Positions 38,133 through 47,166 of a stretch of DNA of 64,000 nt are shown in pieces. The notes under the pieces were generated by a model. That model did no database searches, was not told the DNA's origin, and saw nothing but the letters and a program-made list of their open reading frames with translations. Numbering within the stretch: position 1 is the first letter of the stretch; the number at the start of each line of letters is the position of its first letter. A program made the translations under genes and the position numbers. Source of the stretch: Streptomyces colonosanans (GTDB taxonomy: Bacteria > Actinomycetota > Actinomycetes > Streptomycetales > Streptomycetaceae); NCBI RefSeq assembly GCF_001866645.1, contig NZ_MLYP01000049.1:112428-176427 (forward strand), given 5' to 3'.

Positions 38133-39048
38133 TTGGCCAACGGAATTGATCCCAGTGCGTCGATGGCGGCGCTGTTCGGTACGCGGGTACGCAGGCTCCG
38201 TACGGCGGCCGGACTGACTCAGGCCGAACTCGCCCAGAAGGTCCACGTGGTGAGCACCCGGATCACGCAGATCGAGCGGGCCTCCGGGGCGAAACCGTCA
38301 CTGGAACTGGCACGGGCGCTGGACGTCGCCCTCGGTGCGGACAGCCTGCTCGTCGACTTGTGGCCGTACGTGTATCGGGAGGCGTTTCCGGATTGGTCGC
38401 GGGCGTTCATGGCTCATTCGGAACGGGCCGTGTCGCTCAGGCAGTATGCGGCGCATGTAGTACCGGGCTTGCTCCAGACGGAGAAGTACGCGCGAGCTGT
38501 TCTGAGCCTGGACGCACTGCTTGACGACGAGGAGCAGTTGGAGCAGCGCGTCACAGCACGAATGGGACGGCAGGCACGGCTCAGCTCACCTGATCGACCA
38601 GAACTGTGTGTGATCCTCGACGAGGCAGTGCTGAGACGTCCGATCGGTGGCCGGGCTGTGATGCGGGAGCAGTTGGAGCGGTTCCCTGCAAGTACTTCCG
38701 TTTGACCAGGGCGGACACGAAGCCATGGGTGGGTCCCTGACGATTCTGACGCTTCCAGACGGCGCAGAGGCCGCCTACACAGAGGGCTCGGACTATGGCC
38801 GACTCATCGAGGAACCGGCCAACGTCGGTTGCTACAAGGTGATTTACGATCGGCTACGGGCGGCAGCCCTGCCCCCACTCATGTCCCTCGACATGATTCG
38901 GTCCACGATGGAGGTCAACTACCGTGGCACGAACATCCCGTCCCGACCTGAACGACGCCGCTTGGCGCAAGAGCAGCTACAGCAATCAGGCCGGGGGCGA
39001 CTGCGTGGAGGTGGCGGACGGTTTCCCCGGCGTCGTGCCCGTCCATGA
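38133..39048 (+). pseudogene. XRE-HTH/DUF5753 regulator, frameshifted
   Basis: The first frame (TTG 38133 to the stop at 38703-38705) encodes an XRE helix-turn-helix (GTRVRRLRTAAGLTQAELAQ) and the start of DUF5753 up to MREQLERF. The rest of DUF5753 continues in the next frame (LQVLPFDQGGHEAMGG, then PANVGCYKVIYDRLRAAALP). About a dozen codons that usually join these parts are missing at about 38690, so a small deletion broke the gene. The partner DUF397 gene downstream is intact. Without repair it should be non-functional. Confidence 0.8.
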
Positions 39049-39142
39049 CAGCAAGGCCCCACACGGCCCCGTGCTGACCTTCGAGGCCGACTCATGGACC
39101 GCTTTCGTAAGCGAGTTGAAGGCCGGGCACCACCGCGCCTGA
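38924..39142 (+). CDS. DUF397 protein, first copy
   Basis: A 72-residue protein with the DUF397 hallmark AAWRKSSYSNQAGGDCVEVA followed by VPVHDSKAPHGPVLTFEADSW and TAFVSELKAG. It starts at GTG 38924 inside the end of the broken DUF5753 frame. These small proteins usually work with the XRE/DUF5753 regulator. Regulator partner lost here, so it may be idle. Confidence 0.85.
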   Translation: MARTSRPDLNDAAWRKSSYSNQAGGDCVEVADGFPGVVPVHDSKAPHGPVLTFEADSWTAFVSELKAGHHRA

Positions 39143-39258
39143 GTCAGCCGGGCCCCAGTCACGGCCCGTCTCCCGAGCTGGCCGGATCCTTGTGCACGAG
39201 GTCCCGGCGAGCCGCCAGCCTCGCACCATGATTCGGTCCACGACGGAGGGCAACTACC

Positions 39259-39477
39259 GTGGCGCGAACGTCCGGTCCCGATCTGAGCGGCGCCGCCTGG
39301 CGCAAGAGCAGCTACAGCAATCAGGAGGGCGGCAACTGCGTGGAGGTGGCGGACGGTTTCCCCGGCGTCGTGCCCGTCCATGACAGCAAGGCCCCACACG
39401 GCCCCGTGCTGACCTTCGAGACCGACTCATGGACCGCTTTCGTAAGCGAGTTGAAGGCCGGGCACCACCGCGCCTGA
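39259..39477 (+). CDS. DUF397 protein, second copy
   Basis: A 72-residue near-copy of the preceding protein, differing at about six positions (for example SGPDLSG for SRPDLND). It lies in the second unit of the 335-bp duplication and is preceded by a fragment of the DUF5753 end. The absence of frameshifts suggests recent duplication or selection on the small protein. Confidence 0.82.
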   Translation: MARTSGPDLSGAAWRKSSYSNQEGGNCVEVADGFPGVVPVHDSKAPHGPVLTFETDSWTAFVSELKAGHHRA

Positions 39478-39747
39478 GTCAGCCGGGCCCCGGTCACGGC
39501 CCGTCTCCCGAGCCCGCCGGATCCTTGTGCACGAGGTCCCGGCGGGCCGCTGACCTCCTGAAGTACCGGGGAAAGAACTACCCGCCCACCCACCCTCCCC
39601 GCCCACGTCACTCGTCCGGGTGACCGGCTTGCAGGGGCGGGATCCGGACGGTTACGTTCGCCGCGACAACCGCAAACAGATACGGCCCCCGGCCGGGACG
39701 GCAATCCCGAACGAGGGCCTCACCGATCAGGAAGAGAACGCTTCCCG

Positions 39748-40605
39748 ATGGCTGACCCGCAGTCTAACGCGCGCCTGCGCGCCGACGCCGGAGCTCCGAC
39801 CTCCGGCGTGATCCGCGTACGCACCCGGCTCACCGCTGACTTCACCGTGATCTCCAACTCCCTTGCGCAGCGGCGCGGCAGCGCGGTCACCGTGGGCATC
39901 GCGGCCTACATCCTCTCCCTGCCCGACGGCTTCCCCGTCAGCATCGCCGCCCTGTGCGAACACTTCACCGAGGGCGAGATCCTGATCTCGCGGGCACTCA
40001 GGGAACTCGAAGCGGCCGGATACCTGGAGCGCCGCCGTGAGCGACTGCCCACCGGGCAGATCCGAACCCGGACGTACTTCTTCGACGTCCCCGAAGATAC
40101 TGCGGATCCGGACGGGCCTCCTGAGCCTCCGAAGCCGCCTCGGCCCCGGAGGCAGCCCGCCCCTGAGGCTGCCACGGCCACGGCCGTGCGGGAAACGGTG
40201 GACGCGTCCGCGCAGGCCGAGGTGGAGCCGCTGGTCCCGCTCGCTGACGCCGACCCGCAGGCCGTCGCCGTACTCACCGCCCTGCGCCGGGTCGATCCGC
40301 GTCTGATCCTCTCCCAACAGGAGGCCGCACGACTCGCACCGGCCGTCGCCCGGTGGCTCGCGGCAGGCGTCGAAGCACCCCAGATCATCGAGTTGCTCAC
40401 CACAAGTCTCCCGGGCCGTCTCCGTACCCGTCCGGCAGGCATCCTCGCCTTCCGCCTACGCGAGACGCCCCTGCCGTCGCATCCCGTGGAACACCCGACC
40501 GTCCTGCCCTTCCAGGCCTGCGACGGCTGCGACCGGGCCTTTCGCTCGGCGGAACCCGGGCGCTGCCGGGACTGCCGATCCGGAAACCTTCGTGCGGCCG
40601 GCTGA
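39748..40605 (+). CDS. Winged-helix DNA-binding protein with zinc-ribbon end
   Basis: A 285-residue protein. Residues 25-110 form a winged helix (TADFTVISNSLAQRRGSAVT, then LISRALRELEAAGYLERRRE), the middle is Pro/Ala-rich and a second helical domain (RVDPRLILSQQEAARLAPAV) follows. The C-terminus CDGCDRAFRSAEPGRCRDCR is a likely four-cysteine zinc ribbon. This replication-initiator or MarR-like layout is common in Streptomyces accessory DNA. Role unknown; DNA binding is likely. Confidence 0.78.
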   Translation: MADPQSNARLRADAGAPTSGVIRVRTRLTADFTVISNSLAQRRGSAVTVGIAAYILSLPDGFPVSIAALCEHFTEGEILISRALRELEAAGYLERRRERLPTGQIRTRTYFFDVPEDTADPDGPPEPPKPPRPRRQPAPEAATATAVRETVDASAQAEVEPLVPLADADPQAVAVLTALRRVDPRLILSQQEAARLAPAVARWLAAGVEAPQIIELLTTSLPGRLRTRPAGILAFRLRETPLPSHPVEHPTVLPFQACDGCDRAFRSAEPGRCRDCRSGNLRAAG

Positions 40606-40690
40606 GCCGGTGGCCGGGTGTGCGGTCCACCCGCAGGTGGAAGTCTTGATGTGCGACGATGCGCAAGCCTGCATCAAAAGGAGGTGGGGC

Positions 40691-41347
40691 ATGGTCGACA
40701 GGTTCAAGGACGGACTTCTGACGCCCGCGGAAACCGCCTCCTACCTTGAGATTCCGCAGTCGACCCTCACCTCGTGGCTGAAGGGCAAGGCCGCCGGAGC
40801 GCCTTTGGTCCACCAGGTGGAGCCGGTACGGAAGGGGCAGCCTTCGGTGCCGTTCATCGCGGTTGCCGAAGCACACGTCCTTCGCTCCCTGCGCTCCCTG
40901 GGTCTCCGCATGAGCGAGATCCGGGAGGCGGCAGCCACCGTACGGGACGCCTTCAACACCCCTTACGGCCTCGTGTCCAAGCGGATCGCCACGGATGGCG
41001 TGGGCATCTTCATCGAGCACGGTTGGGGGGATCTCCGCAGAGCACGCGACGGCCAGGTCCCCATCCAGGAAGTGGTCTCCGACTACCTCCGCTACCTGAC
41101 GTGGGAGCCGGGCGACGACTTCCCCTGCAGCCTGCGGCTGAGGCAGTACCCGGACTCCGTCCCCGTCGTGATCGATCCGAGGTTCGGCCACGGTCTCCCC
41201 GTGGTGGCCGCCAACCGGGTCACGGTCCGGGCCATCACCGATCTGTGGGAGGCCGGAGAAACCGTCGAGGACATCGCGTACGACTACGACATGACACCTG
41301 AGCAGGTGGATGCGCTCTGCCAGGCAGTGGTGCACCTTGCCGCCTGA
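40691..41347 (+). CDS. DUF433 antitoxin-like protein
   Basis: A 218-residue protein. An N-terminal MerR-like helix-turn-helix (LLTPAETASYLEIPQSTLTS) is followed by a linker and a C-terminal DUF433 domain (RFGHGLPVVAANRVTVRAIT, then LWEAGETVEDIAYDYDMTPE). AAAGGAGG lies 5-6 bases before ATG 40691. DUF433 proteins are antitoxins of PIN-like toxins; the next gene overlaps by 11 bases and is such a toxin. It probably binds its own promoter. Confidence 0.83.
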   Translation: MVDRFKDGLLTPAETASYLEIPQSTLTSWLKGKAAGAPLVHQVEPVRKGQPSVPFIAVAEAHVLRSLRSLGLRMSEIREAAATVRDAFNTPYGLVSKRIATDGVGIFIEHGWGDLRRARDGQVPIQEVVSDYLRYLTWEPGDDFPCSLRLRQYPDSVPVVIDPRFGHGLPVVAANRVTVRAITDLWEAGETVEDIAYDYDMTPEQVDALCQAVVHLAA

Positions 41348-41723
41348 GTTCTTCCTGGACCGGAATCTCGGTCGTCGTGTCGCCGAAGGGCTGAGAGCAT
41401 GCGGGTGGACGGTTCACCGGATCGGAGACGTCTTCCCTGACGACGGACAGGACATCCCGGATGAGGAGTGGATCGCCCACGGTCTCGACCGGTCCTGGGT
41501 GCCGCTCTCGAAGGACGGGCGGATCAAGACCTGGGACCTGGAGATCCGGCCTGTCCTGGAGCGTGAGGCGGTGCTGTTCTACCTCGACAACCAGCAGCTT
41601 CGCAGCATCGAGATGGTCGAGCGGCTCGTCGCACGCCGTGATGCGATCCACCGGGCCGTCGAGAAGGGCGGACCGGCGGCCTACGCCGTGCGGCACGACC
41701 GTATCGAGCACACGTGGCCCTGA
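41337..41723 (+). CDS. PIN-like domain toxin
   Basis: A protein of about 128 residues with the PIN-like opening PPEFFLDRNLGRRVAEGLRA (Asp near residue 8) and the later acidic residues in GQDIPDEEWI and KTWDLEIRP. It probably cuts RNA. The most likely start is TTG 41337, inside the antitoxin gene, since the frame further upstream runs through DUF433 coding sequence. The tight overlap fits toxin-antitoxin expression. Confidence 0.78.
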   Translation: MPPEFFLDRNLGRRVAEGLRACGWTVHRIGDVFPDDGQDIPDEEWIAHGLDRSWVPLSKDGRIKTWDLEIRPVLEREAVLFYLDNQQLRSIEMVERLVARRDAIHRAVEKGGPAAYAVRHDRIEHTWP

Positions 41724-41790
41724 CGGACGGGCAGCCCTTGGGTAGCCCATCCGCAGTGGCGTCCTGCGGGTCACGCCGGGCCGGGACGGC

Positions 41791-42294
41791 TCACCCACCC
41801 AGCGCGGCCGCGAGCCGGTCGAGTGTGGCCCGCATGCCGGCACGGTTGATCTCCGCCCGGTCGGCCGGGCGCGTGCCGGTGAAGACCCGCCCGAGGAGCT
41901 CCGCCGTCCGGGCGCCGCGGCCGGTTCGCAGGTCCTCCCAGTACTCCGTGACCCTGGTGGCCGCCCCCTCCGGCTCGAAGCGGTATCCCCACAGGGCCAC
42001 CGGCAGCCCGAACGTGGTGACCCGGAAGGCGAACTCGTGCGGCCGCTCGGCCCTGGTCACGCGACAGGTCGTGAACCAGAGCAGCAACCCCTTCCGGTTG
42101 AATCCGACGAACCGGGTTCCCTCGCGGACTTCCTGACCGCGGCACCACACGGCGAAGCACTCCGGGCTCCACCTGCCCATGTTCCGCAGCTCGGAGACCG
42201 CGGTGTACGCGTCCTCCGCGGAGGCGCCGACCAGGGCACTCTCCTCGATCTTCCACACACGTTCCGTCACCGGACGTTCGCCGTGGGCGCTCAC
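41791..42294 (-). CDS. SRPBCC (START-like) family protein
   Basis: A 167-residue protein with the polyketide-cyclase/SRPBCC pattern: KIEESALVGASAEDAYTAVS, SELRNMGRWSPECFAVWCRG, then GYRFEPEGAATRVTEYWEDL and a C-terminal helix. Such proteins bind a hydrophobic ligand in a deep pocket. The GTG start at 42292-42294 overlaps the aldehyde dehydrogenase stop (GTGA), so the two genes are co-translated and may share a substrate. Confidence 0.82.
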   Translation of the reverse strand: MSAHGERPVTERVWKIEESALVGASAEDAYTAVSELRNMGRWSPECFAVWCRGQEVREGTRFVGFNRKGLLLWFTTCRVTRAERPHEFAFRVTTFGLPVALWGYRFEPEGAATRVTEYWEDLRTGRGARTAELLGRVFTGTRPADRAEINRAGMRATLDRLAAALGG

Positions 42295-43766
42295 CGGGAG
42301 TACATCCACGTGATGATCCGCTCGAGCCGGGCCATGTCCCGCGCGCCCCGCGCATAGGTGGAGGCGGCCAGCGGTACGTCGAACAGCTTGCGGGTGCGGG
42401 CCGTGGGCACCGTGAACTCCCGGAGCCCGTCCGCTCCGTGGATGCGCCCGAAGCCGGACCTACCGCGTCCGCCGAACGGCAGGGCGGGTACGGCCGGGAA
42501 GGACAGTACGTCGTTGATGCTGACCATGCCGGCGTTCATCCGGTCCGCGAGTTCGCCGGCCCCGCGGCGTGCGAACACCGCCGCGCCGAGCCCGTAGTCG
42601 GAGGCGTTCGCCCGCTCGGCTCCCTCCGCCGCGTCCGCGACCCGGTTGACCACCAGCACCGGGCCGAAGGTCTCCTCCCGCACCGCGGCCGACTCCTCGG
42701 GGACGTCGGCGAGGATCACCGGGCCGGTCATATACGGGGGCACCACCGACTCCGGGCCCCCCACCACGGCGCGTCCGCCACGAGCCAGGGCGTCTTCGAT
42801 ATGGCGGCGGATCACGTCGAGTTGGCCGGGCATGGTGATCGGACCGAAGTCCGTCCCTCCCTGCACCTCCCCGGCCCGCTGCGCCAGCAGGGTGAGGAAC
42901 TCCTCGTACACGGGGTCGGCCACATAGACCCGTTCGATACCGGCGCAGGACTGGCCGGCGTTGCTGCATCCGCCCCAGAGAGCGGCCTCCACGGCAGCCG
43001 GAATATCGGCGTCCGCAGCCACCACCAGGGCGTCCTTGCCGCCGAGTTCCAGCAGGACCGGGGTCAGCGAGGGGGCGCAGGCCGCCAGCACCCTGGCGCC
43101 GGTGGCCCCGGAGCCGGTGAAGGCGATCTTGTCCACGCCCGAGGCGCACAGAGCCGCGCCGGTGGTGCCGTCCCCGGTGGTCAGCTGGAAGACGGACCGC
43201 CCAGGCACCGCCTCGTCGAACGTATCCACCAGCCACCGGCCGATGGCCGGGGTGTACTCGCTGGGCTTGAACACCACCGCGTTGCCGGCCGCCAGGGCGT
43301 AGGCGATGGAGCCGATCGGAGTGTGCACCGGATAGTTCCACGGGCCGATCACGCCGATCACGCCGTAGGGCCGGTACTCGACGGTGGCGAGGTGATTGAG
43401 CATCAGCAGGCCCGACGCGACACGGCGCCGCGACAGGACCCTGCGTGCGTTGCGCGCGGACCAGCCCACGTGCGTGAGAGCCGCCGTCATCTCGATGACG
43501 GCGTCGGCCCGCACCTTGCCGTTCTCCCTCTGCAGCAGGTCGAGAACCTCCGGCAGCCGGAGGGCCATCACCCGCCGCCATTCCAGCAGACGGGTGCGTC
43601 GCCCGTCGTACCCGATGGTCCGCCACCAGGAGGCCGCCTCCCGGGCCCGGACGACCTTCCTCCTGACCGTGTCCTCGTCATCCACCGGGAAGGCGGCCAC
43701 GGGCCGGGAATCGACCGGGCTGAGCGAGACCAGCTCCGTCGCCCTGGGGTCTGCGGTGGAAGCCAT
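42291..43766 (-). CDS. Aldehyde dehydrogenase
   Basis: A 491-residue NAD(P)-dependent dehydrogenase. The catalytic Cys274 lies in GQSCAGIERVYV, the general base Glu in LLELGGKDALV, the oxyanion Asn in GPWNYP, and the cofactor lysine in VVFKPSEYTP. EETFGPVLVV and the C-terminal PFGGRGRSGFGR complete the family pattern. It resembles succinic semialdehyde/alkanal dehydrogenases but the substrate cannot be read from sequence. It is transcribed with the SRPBCC gene and lies beside a divergent TetR gene with palindromes. Confidence 0.92.
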   Translation of the reverse strand: MASTADPRATELVSLSPVDSRPVAAFPVDDEDTVRRKVVRAREAASWWRTIGYDGRRTRLLEWRRVMALRLPEVLDLLQRENGKVRADAVIEMTAALTHVGWSARNARRVLSRRRVASGLLMLNHLATVEYRPYGVIGVIGPWNYPVHTPIGSIAYALAAGNAVVFKPSEYTPAIGRWLVDTFDEAVPGRSVFQLTTGDGTTGAALCASGVDKIAFTGSGATGARVLAACAPSLTPVLLELGGKDALVVAADADIPAAVEAALWGGCSNAGQSCAGIERVYVADPVYEEFLTLLAQRAGEVQGGTDFGPITMPGQLDVIRRHIEDALARGGRAVVGGPESVVPPYMTGPVILADVPEESAAVREETFGPVLVVNRVADAAEGAERANASDYGLGAAVFARRGAGELADRMNAGMVSINDVLSFPAVPALPFGGRGRSGFGRIHGADGLREFTVPTARTRKLFDVPLAASTYARGARDMARLERIITWMYSR

Positions 43767-43884
43767 ACCGACGTGCCCTTTCGTGAAGGTGGGTCGAGCG
43801 GCCGCCACCGACCCGGCGCGGGACGTTCCCCTCCGTGAGGGACGTACCGCGGCGACCGGGAACGGCCTCTACGCCCTCTAGGTT

Positions 43885-43904
43885 AGAACGAAACGGTCCG
43901 TTCT
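43885..43904. promoter_or_regulatory. TetR operator-like palindrome 1
   Basis: AGAACG-N8-CGTTCT, 119 bases upstream of the aldehyde dehydrogenase start in the divergent gap. The core CGAAACGGTCCGTTCT resembles the site near the TetR gene. The rest of the 43767-44174 gap has no gene. Confidence 0.6.
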
Positions 43905-44138
43905 GTGCGAGTCTTTTCAAGACATCGTCGTGCAACCGCCACGCCCCCAACTCCCAGCCGCGCGACACTCGTTCAGGCCGGAACGCGCACCATGTGACCG
44001 GCAGTCCTCCGCCGCCGCCCGTGCCGACGCCCCCACCTGCACAGACGCGGAGTCCCGGCTGCGGCGGCGGGCCGTCCCGCCCTCCCGGCCGCCGGTCGCC
44101 GGTGGCTCCGGGCAGGTCCCGGCGGCCCATAATGAACA

Positions 44139-44154
44139 CGAACCGACTCGTTCT
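44139..44154. promoter_or_regulatory. TetR operator-like palindrome 2
   Basis: CGAACCGACTCGTTCT lies 21 bases before the TetR start and shares 11 of 16 positions with palindrome 1. It may serve autoregulation. Confidence 0.55.
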
Positions 44155-44174
44155 GACCGGGGCAGGAGAGGCGA

Positions 44175-44831
44175 ATGGGGACCAAACGAACCTTGCAGCA
44201 CGTCGTGGATGCAAGCGGCCCTCATCGCCGGGACCTGGAGGCGAGGAAACGGATCCTCACCTCGGCGCTCGAGCAGCTCGAGGAACGCGGGTACGCCCGT
44301 ATGACCATCGAGCAGGTGGCCGTCAGCGCCAGGGTCGGCAAAGCCACGCTCTACCGCTCCTGGCCGAACAAGGCGGCCCTTGTCCTCGACGCGGTGCGCA
44401 GCCGGCTCCGCGAGGTACCCACCGCGGAGACCGGGGACACGCGCGGCGAATTGCTGAGCATGGCGAAGGAGGCCCTCGCCGGCTTCTTCGGATCCCCGCA
44501 GGTGCAGGCCGTCCTTCCCGCGCTGGTGGCCGACACGGCACAGGACCCCGAACTGCGCCGACGGCTGCGCGAAGAGGTGCTCGAGCCACGCCGAGCCCGG
44601 TCACGCACCGTACTGGAGCGGGCCATCGGCCGAGGCGACCTCCCTGAGGACACCGACATCTCGCTGGCACTGGAGATGTGGGCGGGAGCGATGATGTTCC
44701 GCAGCGTCTTCTACGGCGACGGTTACGACGACGCCGCCCTGGCCCGGCTGGTGGACGCCACCCTCGCCTCCCCGCCGCGCTTCGCCGCAGACGGCGAGGC
44801 GCGGCCCGTCGACGCCGCTCACGACGCCTGA
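44175..44831 (+). CDS. TetR-family regulator
   Basis: A 218-residue regulator. The N-terminal helix-turn-helix (ARKRILTSALEQLEERGYAR, TIEQVAVSARVGKATLYRSW) spans residues 23-70 and a C-terminal TetR_C-like domain includes LPALVADTAQDPELRRRLRE. ATG 44175 is the start. It is divergent from the aldehyde dehydrogenase and probably represses it through the two palindromes. The ligand is unknown. Confidence 0.88.
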   Translation: MGTKRTLQHVVDASGPHRRDLEARKRILTSALEQLEERGYARMTIEQVAVSARVGKATLYRSWPNKAALVLDAVRSRLREVPTAETGDTRGELLSMAKEALAGFFGSPQVQAVLPALVADTAQDPELRRRLREEVLEPRRARSRTVLERAIGRGDLPEDTDISLALEMWAGAMMFRSVFYGDGYDDAALARLVDATLASPPRFAADGEARPVDAAHDA

Positions 44832-45028
44832 CCCCGGTCAACGGCACCTCCCCCGCGGTCGGTCCGCGCCCTGATCCGCGACACCCCATGGTCCCGGGCT
44901 GGGCAGGGCCCGGGGCCGGGGGCAGCATGGAGGTACCGGACCGGAGGTACCGGATTCCACGACCCGGACGTCGAGCGACGCCGGCACGGGGCTGCGTGTC
45001 GCGCTGGGCGGGCGAAGGGAGCTCTGGG

Positions 45029-47098
45029 ATGACAACCGAATCCTTCGACGAGGCCGAGGACGACCGGCTCGCCCCCGAGCCACCCCGGCCCACCGGCCTG
45101 CTGGACGTGCTGAGCATCGCCGCGGTGGTGCTGGACTCCGGCGGGCGCATCGTCTTCTGGAGCCCGCAGGCCGAGGAACTCTTCGGCTACAGCGCGGGAG
45201 AGGCCCTCGGCAAGCACGCCGGTCGGCTGCTGATCCACCAGAAGCACCTGCCGACCGTACTGAGCCTGTTCACCGAGGTGATGGACACCGGCCGGGGCTG
45301 GGCCGGCGCCTTTCCCATCCAGCACAAGGACGGCAGCACCCGTCTGGTGGAGTTCCGCAACATGCGGCTGCTGAACGACGCCGGGGACGTCTACGCCCTG
45401 GGCGTCGCGGCCGACCACATCACCCTCCAGCGCGTCGAGACCGACCTGGCCCTGTGTGAACGGCTGGTCAACCAGTCCCCCATCGGCCTCGCCCTCATGG
45501 GTCCCGACCTGCGCTACCTCCTGGTCAATCCCGCGCTGGAACGCTTCGACGGCCTGTCCGCCGAGGAGCACATCGGCCGCCGTCTGAGGGAGACGCTGCC
45601 CCTCCTCGACGTCGACACCATCGAGTCCTCCCTGCGCCAGGTGATGGCTTCCGGCATCCCGGTGACCGACCAGTACTACGTCGGCCGCACCGCCGCCGAC
45701 CCCGACCACGACCACGCCTGGTCCGCCTCCTTCTACCGGCTGGAGGACCCCGGCGGGCGGGTCCTCGGCGCGGCCATCTCGGTCGTCGACGTGACCGAGC
45801 GGCACCGCGCAGCCGCCGAGGCCGACCGGGCCCGGCGCCGGCTGGCCCTCGTCGCCGACGCCTCCACCCGCGTCGGCACCACCCTGGAGGTGGAACGGAC
45901 CGCCGGGGAACTGGCCGATATCGCCACCCCCGAACTCGCCGACGTGGTCGCCGTGGACATCCTCGACTCCGCCCTCGCCTGCCGCCGCACCGGAACACCC
46001 GCGAGCGGCCCGGAACTCTTCCGCGCCATGGCCCTCAAGGCGGCCGGTCCCACCGTGGCCCTCGGCGCCGCCGACCAGCCCGGTGACCTCGCCAGCTACG
46101 ACGACGACCGCCTGGTCACCCTGTGCGTCCACACCGGCAGACCGGTCCTGGTGAGCCACGTGGACGACCACGATCTACGACGTATCGCCCGCGACCCCGA
46201 GGCCACCACGCTCCTGGCCCGTGCCGGTGTCCACTCCTATCTCGCGGTACCGCTGATCGCCCACGGCGAGGTGCTCGGCGCCCTCGACCTCAAGCGCACC
46301 TCCAACCCCCTCCCGTTCGACGCGGACGACGTCGTCCTGGCCTGCGAACTGGCCGGCCGGGCCGCGGTGGCCATCGACAACGCCCGCTGGTACCAGAGCA
46401 TGCGCAACACCGCCCTCACCCTTCAGCGCAGCCTGCTGCCCGAGCACTCACCGCGCCACCCCGGCCTGGAGGTCGCCTCCCGCTACCAGCCCGCCCAGGC
46501 CACCAGCGAGGTCGGCGGCGACTGGTACGACGTCATCCCGCTGGGCGACGACAAGACCGCGCTGGTCGTCGGCGATGTCATGGGCAACGGCATCGACGCC
46601 GCCGCCACCATGGGCCGGCTGCGCACCGCCACCTGTGCCTACGCCGACCTCGACCTCGACCCCGACACGGTGCTCCGGCACCTGGACAAGATCACCTGCG
46701 ATCTGGAGCACTACATCGTCACCTGCGTCTATACGGTGTACGACCCCCACCGCAGGCAGTGCCGGATCGCCAACGCCGGGCACATGCCGCCCGCGCTGGT
46801 CCGCCCCGGTCGGGCCCCCGTCCTGCTCGACCTGCCCACGGGGGCCCCGCTCGGCGTCGGCGGCACCGTCTTCGAGACCACCACCGCCGACCTCTGCCCG
46901 GGCGACCTGTTGATCCTCTACACGGACGGCCTCGTCGAGACCCGCAGCCACCCCATCGACGAGCGGCTGAACGCCCTCCTCGACCTCCTCGACGAACCCC
47001 ACCGCCCCCTCGAGGAGATCTGCGACCTCCTGCTGCACAGCCTGCGCCACCCCGACGACCACGACGACGTCGCTCTCCTCGCCGCCCGGGCCCAGTAG
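45029..47098 (+). CDS. PAS-PAS-GAF-SpoIIE (PP2C) phosphatase
   Basis: A 689-residue sensor phosphatase. PAS domain 1 (about 25-130, AAVVLDSGGRIVFWSPQAEE), PAS domain 2 (140-260), GAF domain (about 280-445) and a C-terminal SpoIIE/PP2C domain (about 465-689) with GGDWYDVIPLGDDKTALVVG, DVMGNGIDAAATMG and LLILYTDGLVETR, which hold the metal-binding acids. It should dephosphorylate an anti-anti-sigma protein in a partner-switching pathway. No kinase domain is fused. AAGGGAG precedes ATG 45029. No anti-sigma partner is adjacent. Confidence 0.9.
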   Translation: MTTESFDEAEDDRLAPEPPRPTGLLDVLSIAAVVLDSGGRIVFWSPQAEELFGYSAGEALGKHAGRLLIHQKHLPTVLSLFTEVMDTGRGWAGAFPIQHKDGSTRLVEFRNMRLLNDAGDVYALGVAADHITLQRVETDLALCERLVNQSPIGLALMGPDLRYLLVNPALERFDGLSAEEHIGRRLRETLPLLDVDTIESSLRQVMASGIPVTDQYYVGRTAADPDHDHAWSASFYRLEDPGGRVLGAAISVVDVTERHRAAAEADRARRRLALVADASTRVGTTLEVERTAGELADIATPELADVVAVDILDSALACRRTGTPASGPELFRAMALKAAGPTVALGAADQPGDLASYDDDRLVTLCVHTGRPVLVSHVDDHDLRRIARDPEATTLLARAGVHSYLAVPLIAHGEVLGALDLKRTSNPLPFDADDVVLACELAGRAAVAIDNARWYQSMRNTALTLQRSLLPEHSPRHPGLEVASRYQPAQATSEVGGDWYDVIPLGDDKTALVVGDVMGNGIDAAATMGRLRTATCAYADLDLDPDTVLRHLDKITCDLEHYIVTCVYTVYDPHRRQCRIANAGHMPPALVRPGRAPVLLDLPTGAPLGVGGTVFETTTADLCPGDLLILYTDGLVETRSHPIDERLNALLDLLDEPHRPLEEICDLLLHSLRHPDDHDDVALLAARAQ

Positions 47099-47166
47099 CG
47101 GCGGCAGCCGACCCGCGGGCACGGCCGGCACCGAGCCGGTCCCGCGACCCGCGTCCCGCGCCCTTA

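Larger units (their letters stand above)
38893..39562 (+). repeat. 335-bp tandem duplication
   Basis: ATGATTCGGTCCACGA occurs at 38893 and 39228, and the following sequence through the DUF397 gene to GAGGTCCCGGCG is repeated with few changes. The unit includes the end of DUF5753, all of DUF397 and its 3' flank. Confidence 0.9.
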
